Positions 54,108 to 63,606 of a DNA stretch of 64,000 bases are shown here, in pieces. The translations under genes and the position numbers were made by a program. The notes under the pieces are model-generated. The model saw only the letters and a list, made by a program, of their open reading frames with translations, was not told where the DNA came from and did no database searches. The first letter of the stretch is position 1; every line of letters begins with the position of its first letter. Source of the stretch: Hyphomicrobiaceae bacterium. Its GTDB lineage: Bacteria > Pseudomonadota > Alphaproteobacteria > Rhizobiales > Hyphomicrobiaceae. The stretch lies in assembly GCA_016793635.1 (NCBI GenBank), contig JAEUMD010000008.1, positions 310,001-374,000 of the forward strand, read 5' to 3'.

Positions 54108-54416
54108 ATGTCACAAGAAATGTACCGGAAAATTCGTAGCAACCCGAAGTTCGCCGTCCTAGCCAGCGACCGGTCGCGGTTCGCGTGGGGTCTGACGGCA
54201 ATCGTGCTCGCGGCCTATTACGCATTCATGATGGTCGTCGCCTTTGCGCCCGACCTGCTGCGCTCGCCACTTTGGCCAGGAGCCACCCTTAGCGTCGGCG
54301 TACCCTTCGGCGCCGCCATCATCGTCGGATCGTGGCTCCTCACCGGGCTCTATGTCCGGCGCGCCAACCGAACCTACGAGACGCTCAACGAAGAGATTAT
54401 CAAGGAGGCGCGCTGA
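54108..54416 (+). CDS. DUF485 domain membrane protein
   Basis: A 102-residue inner-membrane protein with two transmembrane helices (FAWGLTAIVLAAYYAFMMVVAF and VPFGAAIIVGSWLLTGLYVRRAN). It belongs to the DUF485/YjcH family encoded directly before acetate/monocarboxylate symporters of the ActP type and presumed to be a small subunit. The start has GGGAGG upstream. Its stop overlaps the next gene's ATG (TGATG). Confidence 0.92.
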   Translation: MSQEMYRKIRSNPKFAVLASDRSRFAWGLTAIVLAAYYAFMMVVAFAPDLLRSPLWPGATLSVGVPFGAAIIVGSWLLTGLYVRRANRTYETLNEEIIKEAR

Positions 54417-56092
54417 TGTGGACTAATCTTGCGCGCGGCGCACTTGTGCTCCTTGCCACGCTCGCCACAACGCCAGCCTTCTGCGCACCTGCAGCCACAG
54501 GCCCCGTCGAGCAGCAGCCCCTCAACATCATCGCTATCGCGATGTTCGTCGTGTTCGTCGCCGCCACACTCGGCATCACCTACTGGGCGGCACGGCGGAC
54601 CCGCTCCGCGGCAGACTTCTACGCCGCCGGTGGCGCCATATCCGGCACGCAGAACGGCTTCGCCATCGCTGGCGATTACATGTCGGCCGCGACGCTCCTT
54701 GGCTTGTCGAGCCTCGTCTTCTCGAAAGGATTCGATGGCTTCATCTACACCATCGGGTTCTTCGTCGGCTGGCCCATCATCACGTTCCTGATGGCCGAGC
54801 GGCTTCGCAATCTCGGCAAATACACGTTCGCCGACATCGCGGCCTATCGGCTCGAGAAAACGCCGATGCGAACGTTCGCCGCGATCGGCTCCCTCACCGT
54901 CGTCTGCTTCTATCTCATCGTGCAGATGGTCGGCGCCGGCCAATTGATCCAATTGCTGTTCGGCCTGCCCTATAATTATGCCGTCGTTCTGGTCGGGCTC
55001 CTCATGATGGTCTACGTCATGTTCGGCGGGATGATCGCCACCACCTGGGTGCAGATCATCAAGGCATGCCTGATGCTCGGGGGCGGCACCATCCTGCTGC
55101 TCCTTGCCCTGGCGCAATTCGGCTTCAGTCTCGAGACCATGGCGCAGAAAGCCGTCGCCGTGCACAAGGACGGCATCAAGATCATGGGGCCGGGCACCAT
55201 GCTTTCCGACCCGGTCACTGCCGTATCGCTTTCGCTCGGAATCGTGTTCGGTAGCGCCGGCCTCCCGCACATCATGATGCGCTTCTTCACGGTTCCCAAT
55301 GCACGTGAAGCACGCAAGTCCGTGTTCGTCGCCACCGGCCTGATCGGCTACTTCTTCCTCGTCGTCTGTGTGCTCGGCCTCGCGGCGATCTCGATCGTTG
55401 CAGCCGATCCGCAGTACTGGGTCGACGGGAAAATCGGAGAGAAGATCGTCGGCGGCGGCAACATGCCGGTCATGCATCTCGCCAAGGCGCTTGGCGGAGA
55501 TGTTCTGCTCGGCTTCCTCTCTGCGGTCGCGTTCGCCACCATCCTCGCAGTCGTCGCGGGCCTCGCGCTGGCTGGCGCCTCCGCGATCGCGCACGATCTC
55601 TATGTCGGAGTCATCGCGCAGGGCTCAGCCAACGAGAAGACGGAGATGACGGTATCGCGCGTCGCGACCGTCGGCATGGGCATTGCCGCCATCGTGCTCG
55701 GCATCGCGTTCAAAGATCAGAACGTCGCCTTTCTGGTGGCACTCGCCTTCGGGGTCGCGGCGTCGGTCAACTTCCCCGTTCTCATCCTCTCCATGTACTG
55801 GAAGGGACTGACGACCAGTGGCGCGCTCGCCGGCGGACTGACGGGGCTCGTCGCGGCGGTGACGCTCGTCGTCCTCTCGCCTGCGGTTTGGGTCAAGATC
55901 CTCGGCAACGCCACCGCGATCTTCCCTTACGATCATCCGGCGCTGTTCTCGATGACCCTGGCTTTCCTGGTCACCGTGATCGCCTCCAAGCTGGATGTCA
56001 GCGCACGGTCCAAGTCAGAGCACGAGGCATTCGCCGATCAGTACGTCCGTGCGCAGACCGGCGTAGGCGCGGCCGATGCCGCCGCGCACTGA
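54416..56092 (+). CDS. Cation/acetate symporter ActP-like (sodium:solute symporter)
   Basis: A 558-residue member of the sodium:solute symporter family. A signal-like N-terminus precedes about 13 transmembrane helices. Typical stretches are RTRSAADFYAAGGAISGTQNGFAIAGDYMSAATLLGLS and SAGLPHIMMRFFTVPNAREARKSV. ActP transports acetate and other short monocarboxylates with sodium or protons. It is coupled to the DUF485 gene, and the Cache-domain kinase and response regulator downstream may control it. A strong hairpin (56108-56143) follows. Confidence 0.93.
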   Translation: MWTNLARGALVLLATLATTPAFCAPAATGPVEQQPLNIIAIAMFVVFVAATLGITYWAARRTRSAADFYAAGGAISGTQNGFAIAGDYMSAATLLGLSSLVFSKGFDGFIYTIGFFVGWPIITFLMAERLRNLGKYTFADIAAYRLEKTPMRTFAAIGSLTVVCFYLIVQMVGAGQLIQLLFGLPYNYAVVLVGLLMMVYVMFGGMIATTWVQIIKACLMLGGGTILLLLALAQFGFSLETMAQKAVAVHKDGIKIMGPGTMLSDPVTAVSLSLGIVFGSAGLPHIMMRFFTVPNAREARKSVFVATGLIGYFFLVVCVLGLAAISIVAADPQYWVDGKIGEKIVGGGNMPVMHLAKALGGDVLLGFLSAVAFATILAVVAGLALAGASAIAHDLYVGVIAQGSANEKTEMTVSRVATVGMGIAAIVLGIAFKDQNVAFLVALAFGVAASVNFPVLILSMYWKGLTTSGALAGGLTGLVAAVTLVVLSPAVWVKILGNATAIFPYDHPALFSMTLAFLVTVIASKLDVSARSKSEHEAFADQYVRAQTGVGAADAAAH

Positions 56093-56107
56093 CGACATTC
56101 GAAACGA

Positions 56108-56143
56108 ACGGAGCCGCTACCGCTTCTGCGACGGCGGCTCCGT
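56108..56143 (+). terminator. Hairpin after the ActP-like gene
   Basis: ACGGAGCCGC (56108-56117) and GCGGCTCCGT (56134-56143) form a perfect 10-bp stem with a 16-base loop, 16 bases past the symporter stop. No strong U-tract follows. Confidence 0.6.
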
Positions 56144-56252
56144 CACCACGCACGGAACTTCGGCCCGTGCCGCCTCGACAAGAGAAAACTTGCACCGACG
56201 ATGAGGTGGCATTCTACACTATGCTGGATGTTCCCGGGGGCGATCTCTACGC

Positions 56253-59123
56253 ATGATCCAGTCGCGGCTCTTGCTGAAAGTCCTGTCAGCGATGATCGCC
56301 GTTCTCGCGGCGCTCGCCGCGGCGATCTACTTCGTCGCCGTTCCCTTGGTGGAACGCAACGCCTTCAACGTCGAACTCGACGCGAGCCGCACCATTCTCG
56401 ACAACGTCTTCGAGATGGCGAGCCGCATGTCGGGCAACCTCGACGACCGGCGCGAGGCGACGATCGACTCCTTCAAGGGGCAGCTTCGTACCGTCGTTGC
56501 CCTCGCCGCGGGCTACACCGAGCATGTCTTTGCACGCCGCGATCGGGGCGAGCTGAGCGACACCGATGCCCGCCGAGTCGCGTTCGAGGGGTTGCGCGCC
56601 TTCAAATACGGTGCCGACGGCTACATCTGGGTTCTCGACTACGATGCCCGCATCGTCTCGCACCCCGATGCCACGTTCCATGGCCGGGACGCGTCGCGCA
56701 TTATCGACGCCGACGGGTCGTCGATCCTCCCGACCATCGTCGAGATCGCGCGCAAGCAGGGCGAGGGGTTCCATACCTATTCCTGGAGCAAGCTCGGATC
56801 ATCCAATCCTTCACGCAAGCTCTCGTACTTCAAGAACCTGCCCGATCACGGCCTCGTCATCGGCAGCGGCGCCTACCTCGACGAAATCGACCGCGCCGTC
56901 GATCGTCGCAAGGCCGAAGCCATCGATCAGTTGCGCATCGCACTTCGTGGCATTCACATCGCACGTACCGGCTATGCGTACATCTTCGACGCGGATGCCA
57001 ACATGATCATCCACCCCAATCCCAACATCGAGGGCGCGGAATTCTCGACGCGGCCCAACCCCGCCACGGGCCGCCCCATCGTCGAGGAGCTGAAGTCCGT
57101 CGCCGATACGGGGCGCCCGCACACCTACCTGTGGGACAAGCCATCCGACCCTGGCAACTATGGCTACGAGAAGCTGTCGTGGGTTCGCCACTTCAAGGAC
57201 TACAACTGGTACATCGCCTCCTCCGTCTATGTGGACGAGCTGCGTGCCAGCTCGCGGCTCCTCGCCGACCGCATTCTGGCCGTCGCGGCTGGTATAATCA
57301 CGCTGACCGGGCTGATCGGCTACTTTCTCGCCCGCCGTCTCGTCACACCGCTCCAGCAACTCGCCCTCACTGCGAGCCGCGTTCGCGCGGGCGACCTCGA
57401 CGCGCAAAGCGGCATTACTCGTCGCGACGAGATCGGCATGCTCGCCGATGCCTTCGACAGCATGATCTCACGACTGCGCGATAGCGTCGCGACGCTCGGC
57501 CAGCGTGTCAGCGAACGCACACGAGAGCTCGAGAGCGCGAACCTGAGATTGCAGCATGCCGCCGACCTGCAGCAACGCTCGCAGGCCGATCTCTCCGAAG
57601 CGGAGGCACGCCAGCGCCTCATCCTCGACGCCATCCCCGCCGCCATTGCCTATCTCGACGCCGACGAGCGCGTACGGTTCGCCAATCGTGGCTGGCGAGA
57701 TCTGATCGAGAGCCCCACTGCCGGAGCCGCTGGTGCGCGCCTCGTGGACGTTGTCGGGCGGCGCGCCTACGCCGTGATCACGCCCGAGATCCAGCGAACC
57801 CGAAATGGCGAAACGGCGACGTTCGACTATGCGTTCACCCGGCGTTCTGGCCGCCCGATCGTCACCAAGAACGTTCTCATACCGCGCACCAGCGCAGATG
57901 GCCGGACGATCGGTCTTTTCGTCCTCTCGCGCGACGTCACGGAAGAGAAGGAGACCGAGCGCAAGCTCGGCGAAGCGCAGCGCCTCAACGCCGTTGGCCA
58001 GCTCGCCGGCGGGCTCGCCCACGACTTCAACAACCTGCTCTCCGTCATTATCGGCAATCTCGCCTCTGCGCAGGAGAAGTATGGCGCCGTGGATGGTCTC
58101 GCCACATATCTCGAGCCCGCGCAACGGGCGAGCCGGCGGGGTGCGGATATCACCAGCCGCCTGCTCGCGTTTGCCCGCCAGCATCCCTTGCGCAGCGAGC
58201 CGATCGACGTCGTCAATCTCGTGCGCGAGGCCGTCGTGCTCGTACGCAGGACGTTCCCGCCGGGCGTCAGGATCGACCTGCAGGCGGAGCCGCACTCCGT
58301 ATGGGCGATGACCGATCCGAGCCAGCTCGAGCACGCCCTTCTCAACATGGCGCTCAACGCGCGCGATGCCATGCCTGACGGCGGCCACCTGTCGTTCGAG
58401 ATAGCGACGACCGAGGTCGCCCCAGGCACCGTCTTCGATGAAGTTGTCGCTCCAGGTGCTTATGTATCCATTGTCGTGACAGACACGGGGACCGGCTTCG
58501 AGCCGACTGCCCTCGCCCGGGCATTCGAGCCGTTCTTCACCACCAAGTCGCTCGGATCGGGCCTCGGCCTTTCAATGGTCTACGGCTTCGTCAAGCAATC
58601 GAAGGGTTACATTCGCATCGACACATCGTCCGCCGGAACCGCGATTACTCTACTACTACCGCGGACCGACGGCATCGACGACGCCACCGATGCCGCGGCC
58701 TCTCCAGCCGCGGCCGCCGACGGCGCGTGGCACGACCTGCTGGCGGTGGTCGTCGAGGACGACGACGAGGTGCGGCGCGTGTTGCGCGAGCAGCTCAACT
58801 CGCTCGGTTTCTCGATCCTGGAGGCAAGCAGTGGTGACGAAGCCGTTCGCCTGATCGAGCAGATCGACAACGTCAGCCTGATCGTGTCCGACATCGTCAT
58901 GCCGGGCGTCGGCGGCTTCGACGTGGCTCGCCGCGCCCGTTCGCTCAGGCAAGGCATTCCAATTGTCTTGCTAACGGGCTTCTCTGTCGAAAGCCTTCCC
59001 GAGGAGCTTTCAAGCGTGCCGATCCTGATGAAGCCGTGGCAACGGAGCGAACTGCGCGCCGCCATCGCCCGCCTCATTCCGCCCAGCGAACAGACAAGCG
59101 TCGAACGGACCGACACACCATGA
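56253..59123 (+). CDS. Hybrid sensor histidine kinase with Cache sensor domain
   Basis: A 956-residue membrane kinase. The first transmembrane helix is at about 10-32. A double Cache-type periplasmic sensor domain follows (about 35-330), with GYIWVLDYDARIVSHPDATFHGRD and GYAYIFDADANMIIHPNPNIEG. Next come a second helix, HAMP (about 360-410), a PAS domain (about 455-570), and the dimerisation domain with phospho-His in GLAHDFNNLLSVI. The ATPase domain has N-box NMALNARDAMPDGGHL and GSGLGLSMVYGFV. A C-terminal receiver domain holds EDDDEV, SDIVMPG and LMKPW. It is coupled by ATGA overlap to a response regulator. Cache domains often bind carboxylates or amino acids, so the adjacent symporter substrate is a candidate signal. 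Confidence 0.93.
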   Translation: MIQSRLLLKVLSAMIAVLAALAAAIYFVAVPLVERNAFNVELDASRTILDNVFEMASRMSGNLDDRREATIDSFKGQLRTVVALAAGYTEHVFARRDRGELSDTDARRVAFEGLRAFKYGADGYIWVLDYDARIVSHPDATFHGRDASRIIDADGSSILPTIVEIARKQGEGFHTYSWSKLGSSNPSRKLSYFKNLPDHGLVIGSGAYLDEIDRAVDRRKAEAIDQLRIALRGIHIARTGYAYIFDADANMIIHPNPNIEGAEFSTRPNPATGRPIVEELKSVADTGRPHTYLWDKPSDPGNYGYEKLSWVRHFKDYNWYIASSVYVDELRASSRLLADRILAVAAGIITLTGLIGYFLARRLVTPLQQLALTASRVRAGDLDAQSGITRRDEIGMLADAFDSMISRLRDSVATLGQRVSERTRELESANLRLQHAADLQQRSQADLSEAEARQRLILDAIPAAIAYLDADERVRFANRGWRDLIESPTAGAAGARLVDVVGRRAYAVITPEIQRTRNGETATFDYAFTRRSGRPIVTKNVLIPRTSADGRTIGLFVLSRDVTEEKETERKLGEAQRLNAVGQLAGGLAHDFNNLLSVIIGNLASAQEKYGAVDGLATYLEPAQRASRRGADITSRLLAFARQHPLRSEPIDVVNLVREAVVLVRRTFPPGVRIDLQAEPHSVWAMTDPSQLEHALLNMALNARDAMPDGGHLSFEIATTEVAPGTVFDEVVAPGAYVSIVVTDTGTGFEPTALARAFEPFFTTKSLGSGLGLSMVYGFVKQSKGYIRIDTSSAGTAITLLLPRTDGIDDATDAAASPAAAADGAWHDLLAVVVEDDDEVRRVLREQLNSLGFSILEASSGDEAVRLIEQIDNVSLIVSDIVMPGVGGFDVARRARSLRQGIPIVLLTGFSVESLPEELSSVPILMKPWQRSELRAAIARLIPPSEQTSVERTDTP

Positions 59124-59839
59124 GGAAGCGAATCTACGTGATCGACGACGAACCCGACATCCGCGCTCTCGTGCGCGGGGCCCTGGAGGAGTTCGGCTTC
59201 GAGGTCCACACCTTCGCATCCGGCCGCGAGGCGCGGCAGTCGATCAGCCGCTCGCCGCCGGACCTGTGTATCGTCGACATCGGGCTGCCGGACATGAACG
59301 GTCTGCATCTCGTGCGTGAACTCTGGGAGGATGTCCGGTTCGGTCTCATCGTTCTGACCGGGCGTGGCGGCATCTCCGATCGCGTGCTCGGGCTCGAGTT
59401 CGGCGCTGACGACTACATCGTCAAACCATTCGAGCCGCGCGAACTGGTCGCGCGCGTGTCGAGCGTCATACGCCGTCGCGAGCAGCTTCTCGCAGCGTCC
59501 AGCGATCTCGGCCAGAAGCGCGCCCAATTCGGTGGCTGGACATTCGACATCGGCAATCTGACACTGAGCCACGCGGACGGACGCCAGGACAATCTCACGG
59601 CAGCGGAGGCCAACCTGCTGCTCAGCTTTGTCAAAGCGCCGAACCGCGTCCTGTCGCGCGATCAGCTACAGGACGGCGACCTTCGCGACGAACCGAACTA
59701 CGAGCGCAGCATCGACGTGCGCATCTCACGCCTGCGCAAGAAAATCGAGGCGGACGCCCGCAGCCCGCAACTCATCAAGACGGTCTACGGGGCGGGCTAC
59801 CTGCTGGCTGCGGATGTGCAATGGGAGCGGGCGCGCTGA
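59120..59839 (+). CDS. OmpR-family response regulator
   Basis: A 239-residue two-component regulator. The receiver domain has YVIDDEPD, the phospho-acceptor in CIVDIGLPDMNG (near residue 53), LTGRGG and the lysine in IVKPFEPREL. The winged-helix DNA-binding domain has LTAAEANLLLSFVKAPNRVLSRDQL and SIDVRISRLRKKIE. It overlaps the kinase stop by four bases and is its likely cognate partner. Targets are unknown; the symporter genes upstream are candidates. Confidence 0.94.
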   Translation: MRKRIYVIDDEPDIRALVRGALEEFGFEVHTFASGREARQSISRSPPDLCIVDIGLPDMNGLHLVRELWEDVRFGLIVLTGRGGISDRVLGLEFGADDYIVKPFEPRELVARVSSVIRRREQLLAASSDLGQKRAQFGGWTFDIGNLTLSHADGRQDNLTAAEANLLLSFVKAPNRVLSRDQLQDGDLRDEPNYERSIDVRISRLRKKIEADARSPQLIKTVYGAGYLLAADVQWERAR

Positions 59840-60057
59840 TCGGCAGGAGCGGAGCATCATGGCGCGGTGTTGCGTGCTGGCTGCGCGGATGCGTGCACCG
59901 AAAGTCGCACGACTCTTGGCGAAGAGCCGCAACAATCCATTCACAGTTGCGAGAACTTTGCGCAAGAGTGGCCGTCTAGTATGCGCTGCAAGACGACGGG
60001 CACGGATTCCGCGAGCAGACGGTGCGGGCCCCAAGGACGGCTCAAGGGAGGAACAAC

Positions 60058-61695
60058 ATGGTCGAACCGACGAACGCCAACCCTTACGCCCACGACCTCG
60101 ACCGCAACCCCGCCAATTATGTCCCGCTCACTCCGCTCACCTACCTGGAGCGCTCGGCCGCCATCTGGCCCGACCGAACCGCCATCATTCATGGTAACAT
60201 CCGTCGGTCCTGGAGCGAAACAGCGGCGCGCTGCCGCCGTCTCGCCTCCGCGCTGGAGAAGCGCGGCTTCGGCAAGGGCGATACCATCGCGTTCATCGCC
60301 GCCAATACGCCAGAGTTGTTCGAAGCGCACTTCGCAATTCCGCTGATGGGCGGCGTACTCAACGCCATCAACACGCGCCTCGATGCCGAGGCCATCACGT
60401 TCATTCTGAGCCATGGCGAAAGCCGCATTGTGTTCGTCGATCGCGAGTTCTCCAGCGTCACCAAGTCTGCCATCGCTGCGCTCGGCCGCCCGATTACCGT
60501 CATCGACATCGACGACCCGCAGTATCATGGCGGCGAGCTGATCGGCGAAACGACCTACGAGGCGCTGCTCGCGACGGGCGTCCCCGACCACCCCTGGCGC
60601 ATGCCGCAGGACGAGTGGGAGCCGATTGCGCTCAACTACACCTCCGGCACGACCGGAAATCCGAAAGGTGTCGTCTATCACCACCGTGGCGCTTATCTCA
60701 ACGCCGTGTCGAACGCGCTGTCGTGGAAACTCGGCGACACCACCGTGTACCTGTGGACACTGCCGATGTTCCACTGCAACGGCTGGTGCTTCCCCTGGAC
60801 CATGGCTGTTACGGCTGGCACCAGCGTTTGCCTGCGCGCCGTTCGCGTCGATGCGATTCTCGGAGCCATCCGCGATGAGAGGGTGACGAATTTCTGCGGC
60901 GCCCCGATCGTTCTCAACATGATCAACAACGCACCAGCGGATCTGCGCCAAGGCATCTCGCACCGAGTCAACGTGATGGTCGCAGGTGCCGCGCCGCCGG
61001 CCGCCGTGATCGCTGGGATGGAGCGCATGGGCTGGGAGGTAACGCATGTCTACGGCCTCACCGAATGCTACGGCCCGACCATGCTCAATGTCTGGCACGA
61101 CAAGTGGAGCGGCCTCGACATCGACGCCAAGGCCTCGATAAAGGCCCGCCAGGGCGTGCGCGGTCCGATGCTCGAGGCCGTGATGGTCGCCGATCCGGAA
61201 GACATGCAGCCGGTGCCGAAGGACGGCACGACGATCGGTGAGATCTTCATGCGCGGTAACAACCTCATGGCCGGCTACCTCAAGAACCCGAAGGCGACCG
61301 CGGAAGCGTTCCACGGAGGTTGGTTCCACACCGGCGACCTCGCCGTCTGGCATGCTGACGGCTATTGCGAGATCAAGGACCGCTCTAAGGACATCATCAT
61401 TTCCGGTGGTGAGAACATTTCATCGATCGAGGTCGAGGAGGTTCTTTACAAGCATCCCGACGTTCTGGAGGCTGCCGTCGTCGCGCGGCCGGATGCCAAG
61501 TGGGGCGAGACCCCGTGTGCGTTCGTCACGCTCAAGGATGGCGCGCAGGCCAGCGATGCCGAGATCATAGCCTACTGCAAGCAGCACATGGCCGGCTTCA
61601 AGACGCCGAAAACAGTGGTCTTCGGTCCACTGCCGAAGACATCGACCGGCAAGACGCAGAAGTTCATTCTTCGCGAGCGAGCGCGCAACCTCTGA
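60058..61695 (+). CDS. Acyl-CoA synthetase (AMP-forming)
   Basis: A 545-residue AMP-forming ligase of the ANL superfamily. The P-loop motif is NYTSGTTGNPKGVVYHHRGA. Further core motifs are YGLTECYGP and GWFHTGDLAVWHADGYCEIKDRSKDIIISGGENISS. The C-terminal catalytic lysine is in TSTGKTQKFILRERA. The overall pattern, including LPMFHCNGWCFPWT, fits the medium/long-chain AlkK-type acyl-CoA synthetases. Start has GGGAGGAAC upstream. It is followed by etfBA and an acyl-CoA dehydrogenase, consistent with a beta-oxidation module. The fatty-acid chain length preference is unknown. Confidence 0.92.
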   Translation: MVEPTNANPYAHDLDRNPANYVPLTPLTYLERSAAIWPDRTAIIHGNIRRSWSETAARCRRLASALEKRGFGKGDTIAFIAANTPELFEAHFAIPLMGGVLNAINTRLDAEAITFILSHGESRIVFVDREFSSVTKSAIAALGRPITVIDIDDPQYHGGELIGETTYEALLATGVPDHPWRMPQDEWEPIALNYTSGTTGNPKGVVYHHRGAYLNAVSNALSWKLGDTTVYLWTLPMFHCNGWCFPWTMAVTAGTSVCLRAVRVDAILGAIRDERVTNFCGAPIVLNMINNAPADLRQGISHRVNVMVAGAAPPAAVIAGMERMGWEVTHVYGLTECYGPTMLNVWHDKWSGLDIDAKASIKARQGVRGPMLEAVMVADPEDMQPVPKDGTTIGEIFMRGNNLMAGYLKNPKATAEAFHGGWFHTGDLAVWHADGYCEIKDRSKDIIISGGENISSIEVEEVLYKHPDVLEAAVVARPDAKWGETPCAFVTLKDGAQASDAEIIAYCKQHMAGFKTPKTVVFGPLPKTSTGKTQKFILRERARNL

Positions 61696-61821
61696 GCGCG
61701 ATCAGGATAGCAGAATACCGGCAAAGCAACTCGTCAGTCGTGCGCAGAAGGCGCTTCTCACGCGCCCCCAGCATCGCGGCGGGGCAGCCCACGTGCGCGC
61801 ATCGAAAAGGCTCAGGGCACC

Positions 61822-62577
61822 ATGAAAATTCTGGTCAGCGTCAAACGGGTCGTCGACTACAACGTCAAGATTCGCGTCAAGGCCGATGGCACCGGCATCG
61901 AGCTCGCCAATGCCAAGATGTCGATGAATCCGTTCGACGAGATCGCCGTCGAGGAGGCCGTGCGCCTCAAGGAGAAACATGCCGGAACCGAAGTCGTGGT
62001 CGTATCCGTCGGTCCCTCCAAGGCGCAAGACGTCATCCGCACCGCTCTCGCCATCGGCGCTGATCGCGGAATTCTCGTCGAGACGCCGGAAGGCGCGACG
62101 GTCGAGCCGCTCGCCGTCGCCAAGATCCTGAAAGCAATCGTCGCGCAGGAGAAGCCCGACCTCGTCATCCTTGGCAAACAGGCGATCGATGACGACTGCA
62201 ACCAGACCGGCCAAATGCTTGCGGCGTTGCTGGGATGGGGTCAGGGAACATTCGCCTCGAAGCTCGGCCTCGGAGATGGCTCCATATCCGTCACGCGCGA
62301 GATCGACGGCGGGCTCGAAACCATCCGCCTGAAGTTACCCGCGATCGTCACCACCGATCTTCGCCTCAACGAGCCGCGCTACCCGGCGCTTCCGAACATC
62401 ATGAAGGCGAAAAAGAAGCCGCTCGAGATCAAGGCACCCGTGGAACTCGGCGTCGAGGTTGCTCCGCGATTGCAGATCCTCGGAACATACGAGCCGAAGA
62501 AGCGCGAAGCCGGTATCAAGGTCGAGAACGTCGGTGCACTGGTCGCCAAGCTGAAGACCGAAGCGGGAGTGATCTAA
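61822..62577 (+). CDS. etfB: Electron transfer flavoprotein subunit beta (EtfB)
   Basis: A 251-residue housekeeping ETF-beta. It starts [23 protein letters not shown] and contains the beta signature around [22 protein letters not shown] and [22 protein letters not shown]. It is distinct from the FixA in the same window, which is longer and more divergent. With EtfA it carries electrons from acyl-CoA dehydrogenases to ETF:quinone oxidoreductase. The etfA start is one base after its stop. Confidence 0.96.
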   Translation: MKILVSVKRVVDYNVKIRVKADGTGIELANAKMSMNPFDEIAVEEAVRLKEKHAGTEVVVVSVGPSKAQDVIRTALAIGADRGILVETPEGATVEPLAVAKILKAIVAQEKPDLVILGKQAIDDDCNQTGQMLAALLGWGQGTFASKLGLGDGSISVTREIDGGLETIRLKLPAIVTTDLRLNEPRYPALPNIMKAKKKPLEIKAPVELGVEVAPRLQILGTYEPKKREAGIKVENVGALVAKLKTEAGVI

Positions 62578-62578
62578 G

Positions 62579-63517
62579 ATGGCCATTCTCGTACTCGCCG
62601 AGCACGACAACACGAACCTCAACGCCGCGACCGCGAAGGCCGTCACCGCAGCGACGGCCATGGGTAGCGAAGTCCACGTCCTCGTCGCAGGCCAAAGCGC
62701 GCGGCCGGTTGCCGCTCAGGCGGCTCGCATCGAAGGCGTCGCCCGTGTTCTGCTGGCCGATAGCGCCCACCTGGGGCACGCACCGGCAGAGGACGTCGCC
62801 ACGCTGCTCCACGGTTTGATGTCCGGATACGACGCTCTGCTCGCGCCGGCCACCGCGTCGGGCAAGAACATCCTGCCGCGCGTCGCAGCCCTGCTCGACG
62901 TCATGCAAGTCTCAGATATTACCGCGGTCAAATCGGCCGATACCTTCGAACGCCCGATCTACGCCGGGAATGCCATCCAAACCGTGAAGGCACCTGAAGC
63001 GAAGAAAGTCGTCACCGTGCGGACCGCGGCGTTCTCCGCGGCGGGCGACGGCGGCCAGGCGACGATCGAGACGATCTCCGCACCCGCCCCCTCGGGACTT
63101 TCCGCATTCGAGAACGCTACTCTTACCAAGTCGGACCGGCCTGATCTCACTTCCGCACGCATCATCATCTCCGGCGGCCGCGGCCTTCAATCCGGTGAAA
63201 ATTTCCGCACCTTGATCGAACCCGTCGCCGACAAGCTCGGTGCGGCCATCGGCGCATCGCGCGCCGCCGTCGATGCCGGTTTTGTTCCCAACGACATGCA
63301 GGTCGGCCAAACCGGCAAAGTGGTCGCCCCTGAACTCTATATTGCCGTCGGCATCTCTGGTGCCATCCAGCATCTCGCTGGCATGAAGGACTCGAAGGTC
63401 ATCGTCGCCATCAACAAGGACGAAGAGGCGCCGATCTTCCAGGTCGCCGACTATGGCCTCGTCGCCGATCTCTTCCAGGTCCTCCCAGAACTTGCAGCGG
63501 AACTCGACAAGAGCTGA
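62579..63517 (+). CDS. etfA: Electron transfer flavoprotein subunit alpha (EtfA)
   Basis: A 312-residue ETF-alpha. The FAD-binding C-terminal domain shows [60 protein letters not shown] and [23 protein letters not shown]. It pairs with EtfB. It lies directly upstream of an acyl-CoA dehydrogenase gene that it is likely to serve. Confidence 0.97.
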   Translation: MAILVLAEHDNTNLNAATAKAVTAATAMGSEVHVLVAGQSARPVAAQAARIEGVARVLLADSAHLGHAPAEDVATLLHGLMSGYDALLAPATASGKNILPRVAALLDVMQVSDITAVKSADTFERPIYAGNAIQTVKAPEAKKVVTVRTAAFSAAGDGGQATIETISAPAPSGLSAFENATLTKSDRPDLTSARIIISGGRGLQSGENFRTLIEPVADKLGAAIGASRAAVDAGFVPNDMQVGQTGKVVAPELYIAVGISGAIQHLAGMKDSKVIVAINKDEEAPIFQVADYGLVADLFQVLPELAAELDKS

Positions 63518-63606
63518 GCTGGACAAATTCCAGCAAGCCCGACGCACGACACCGCTCTCCAAACGCAGATGCCTCCGTTGAGACAACGCCAACCCGGATA
63601 GCTCCC

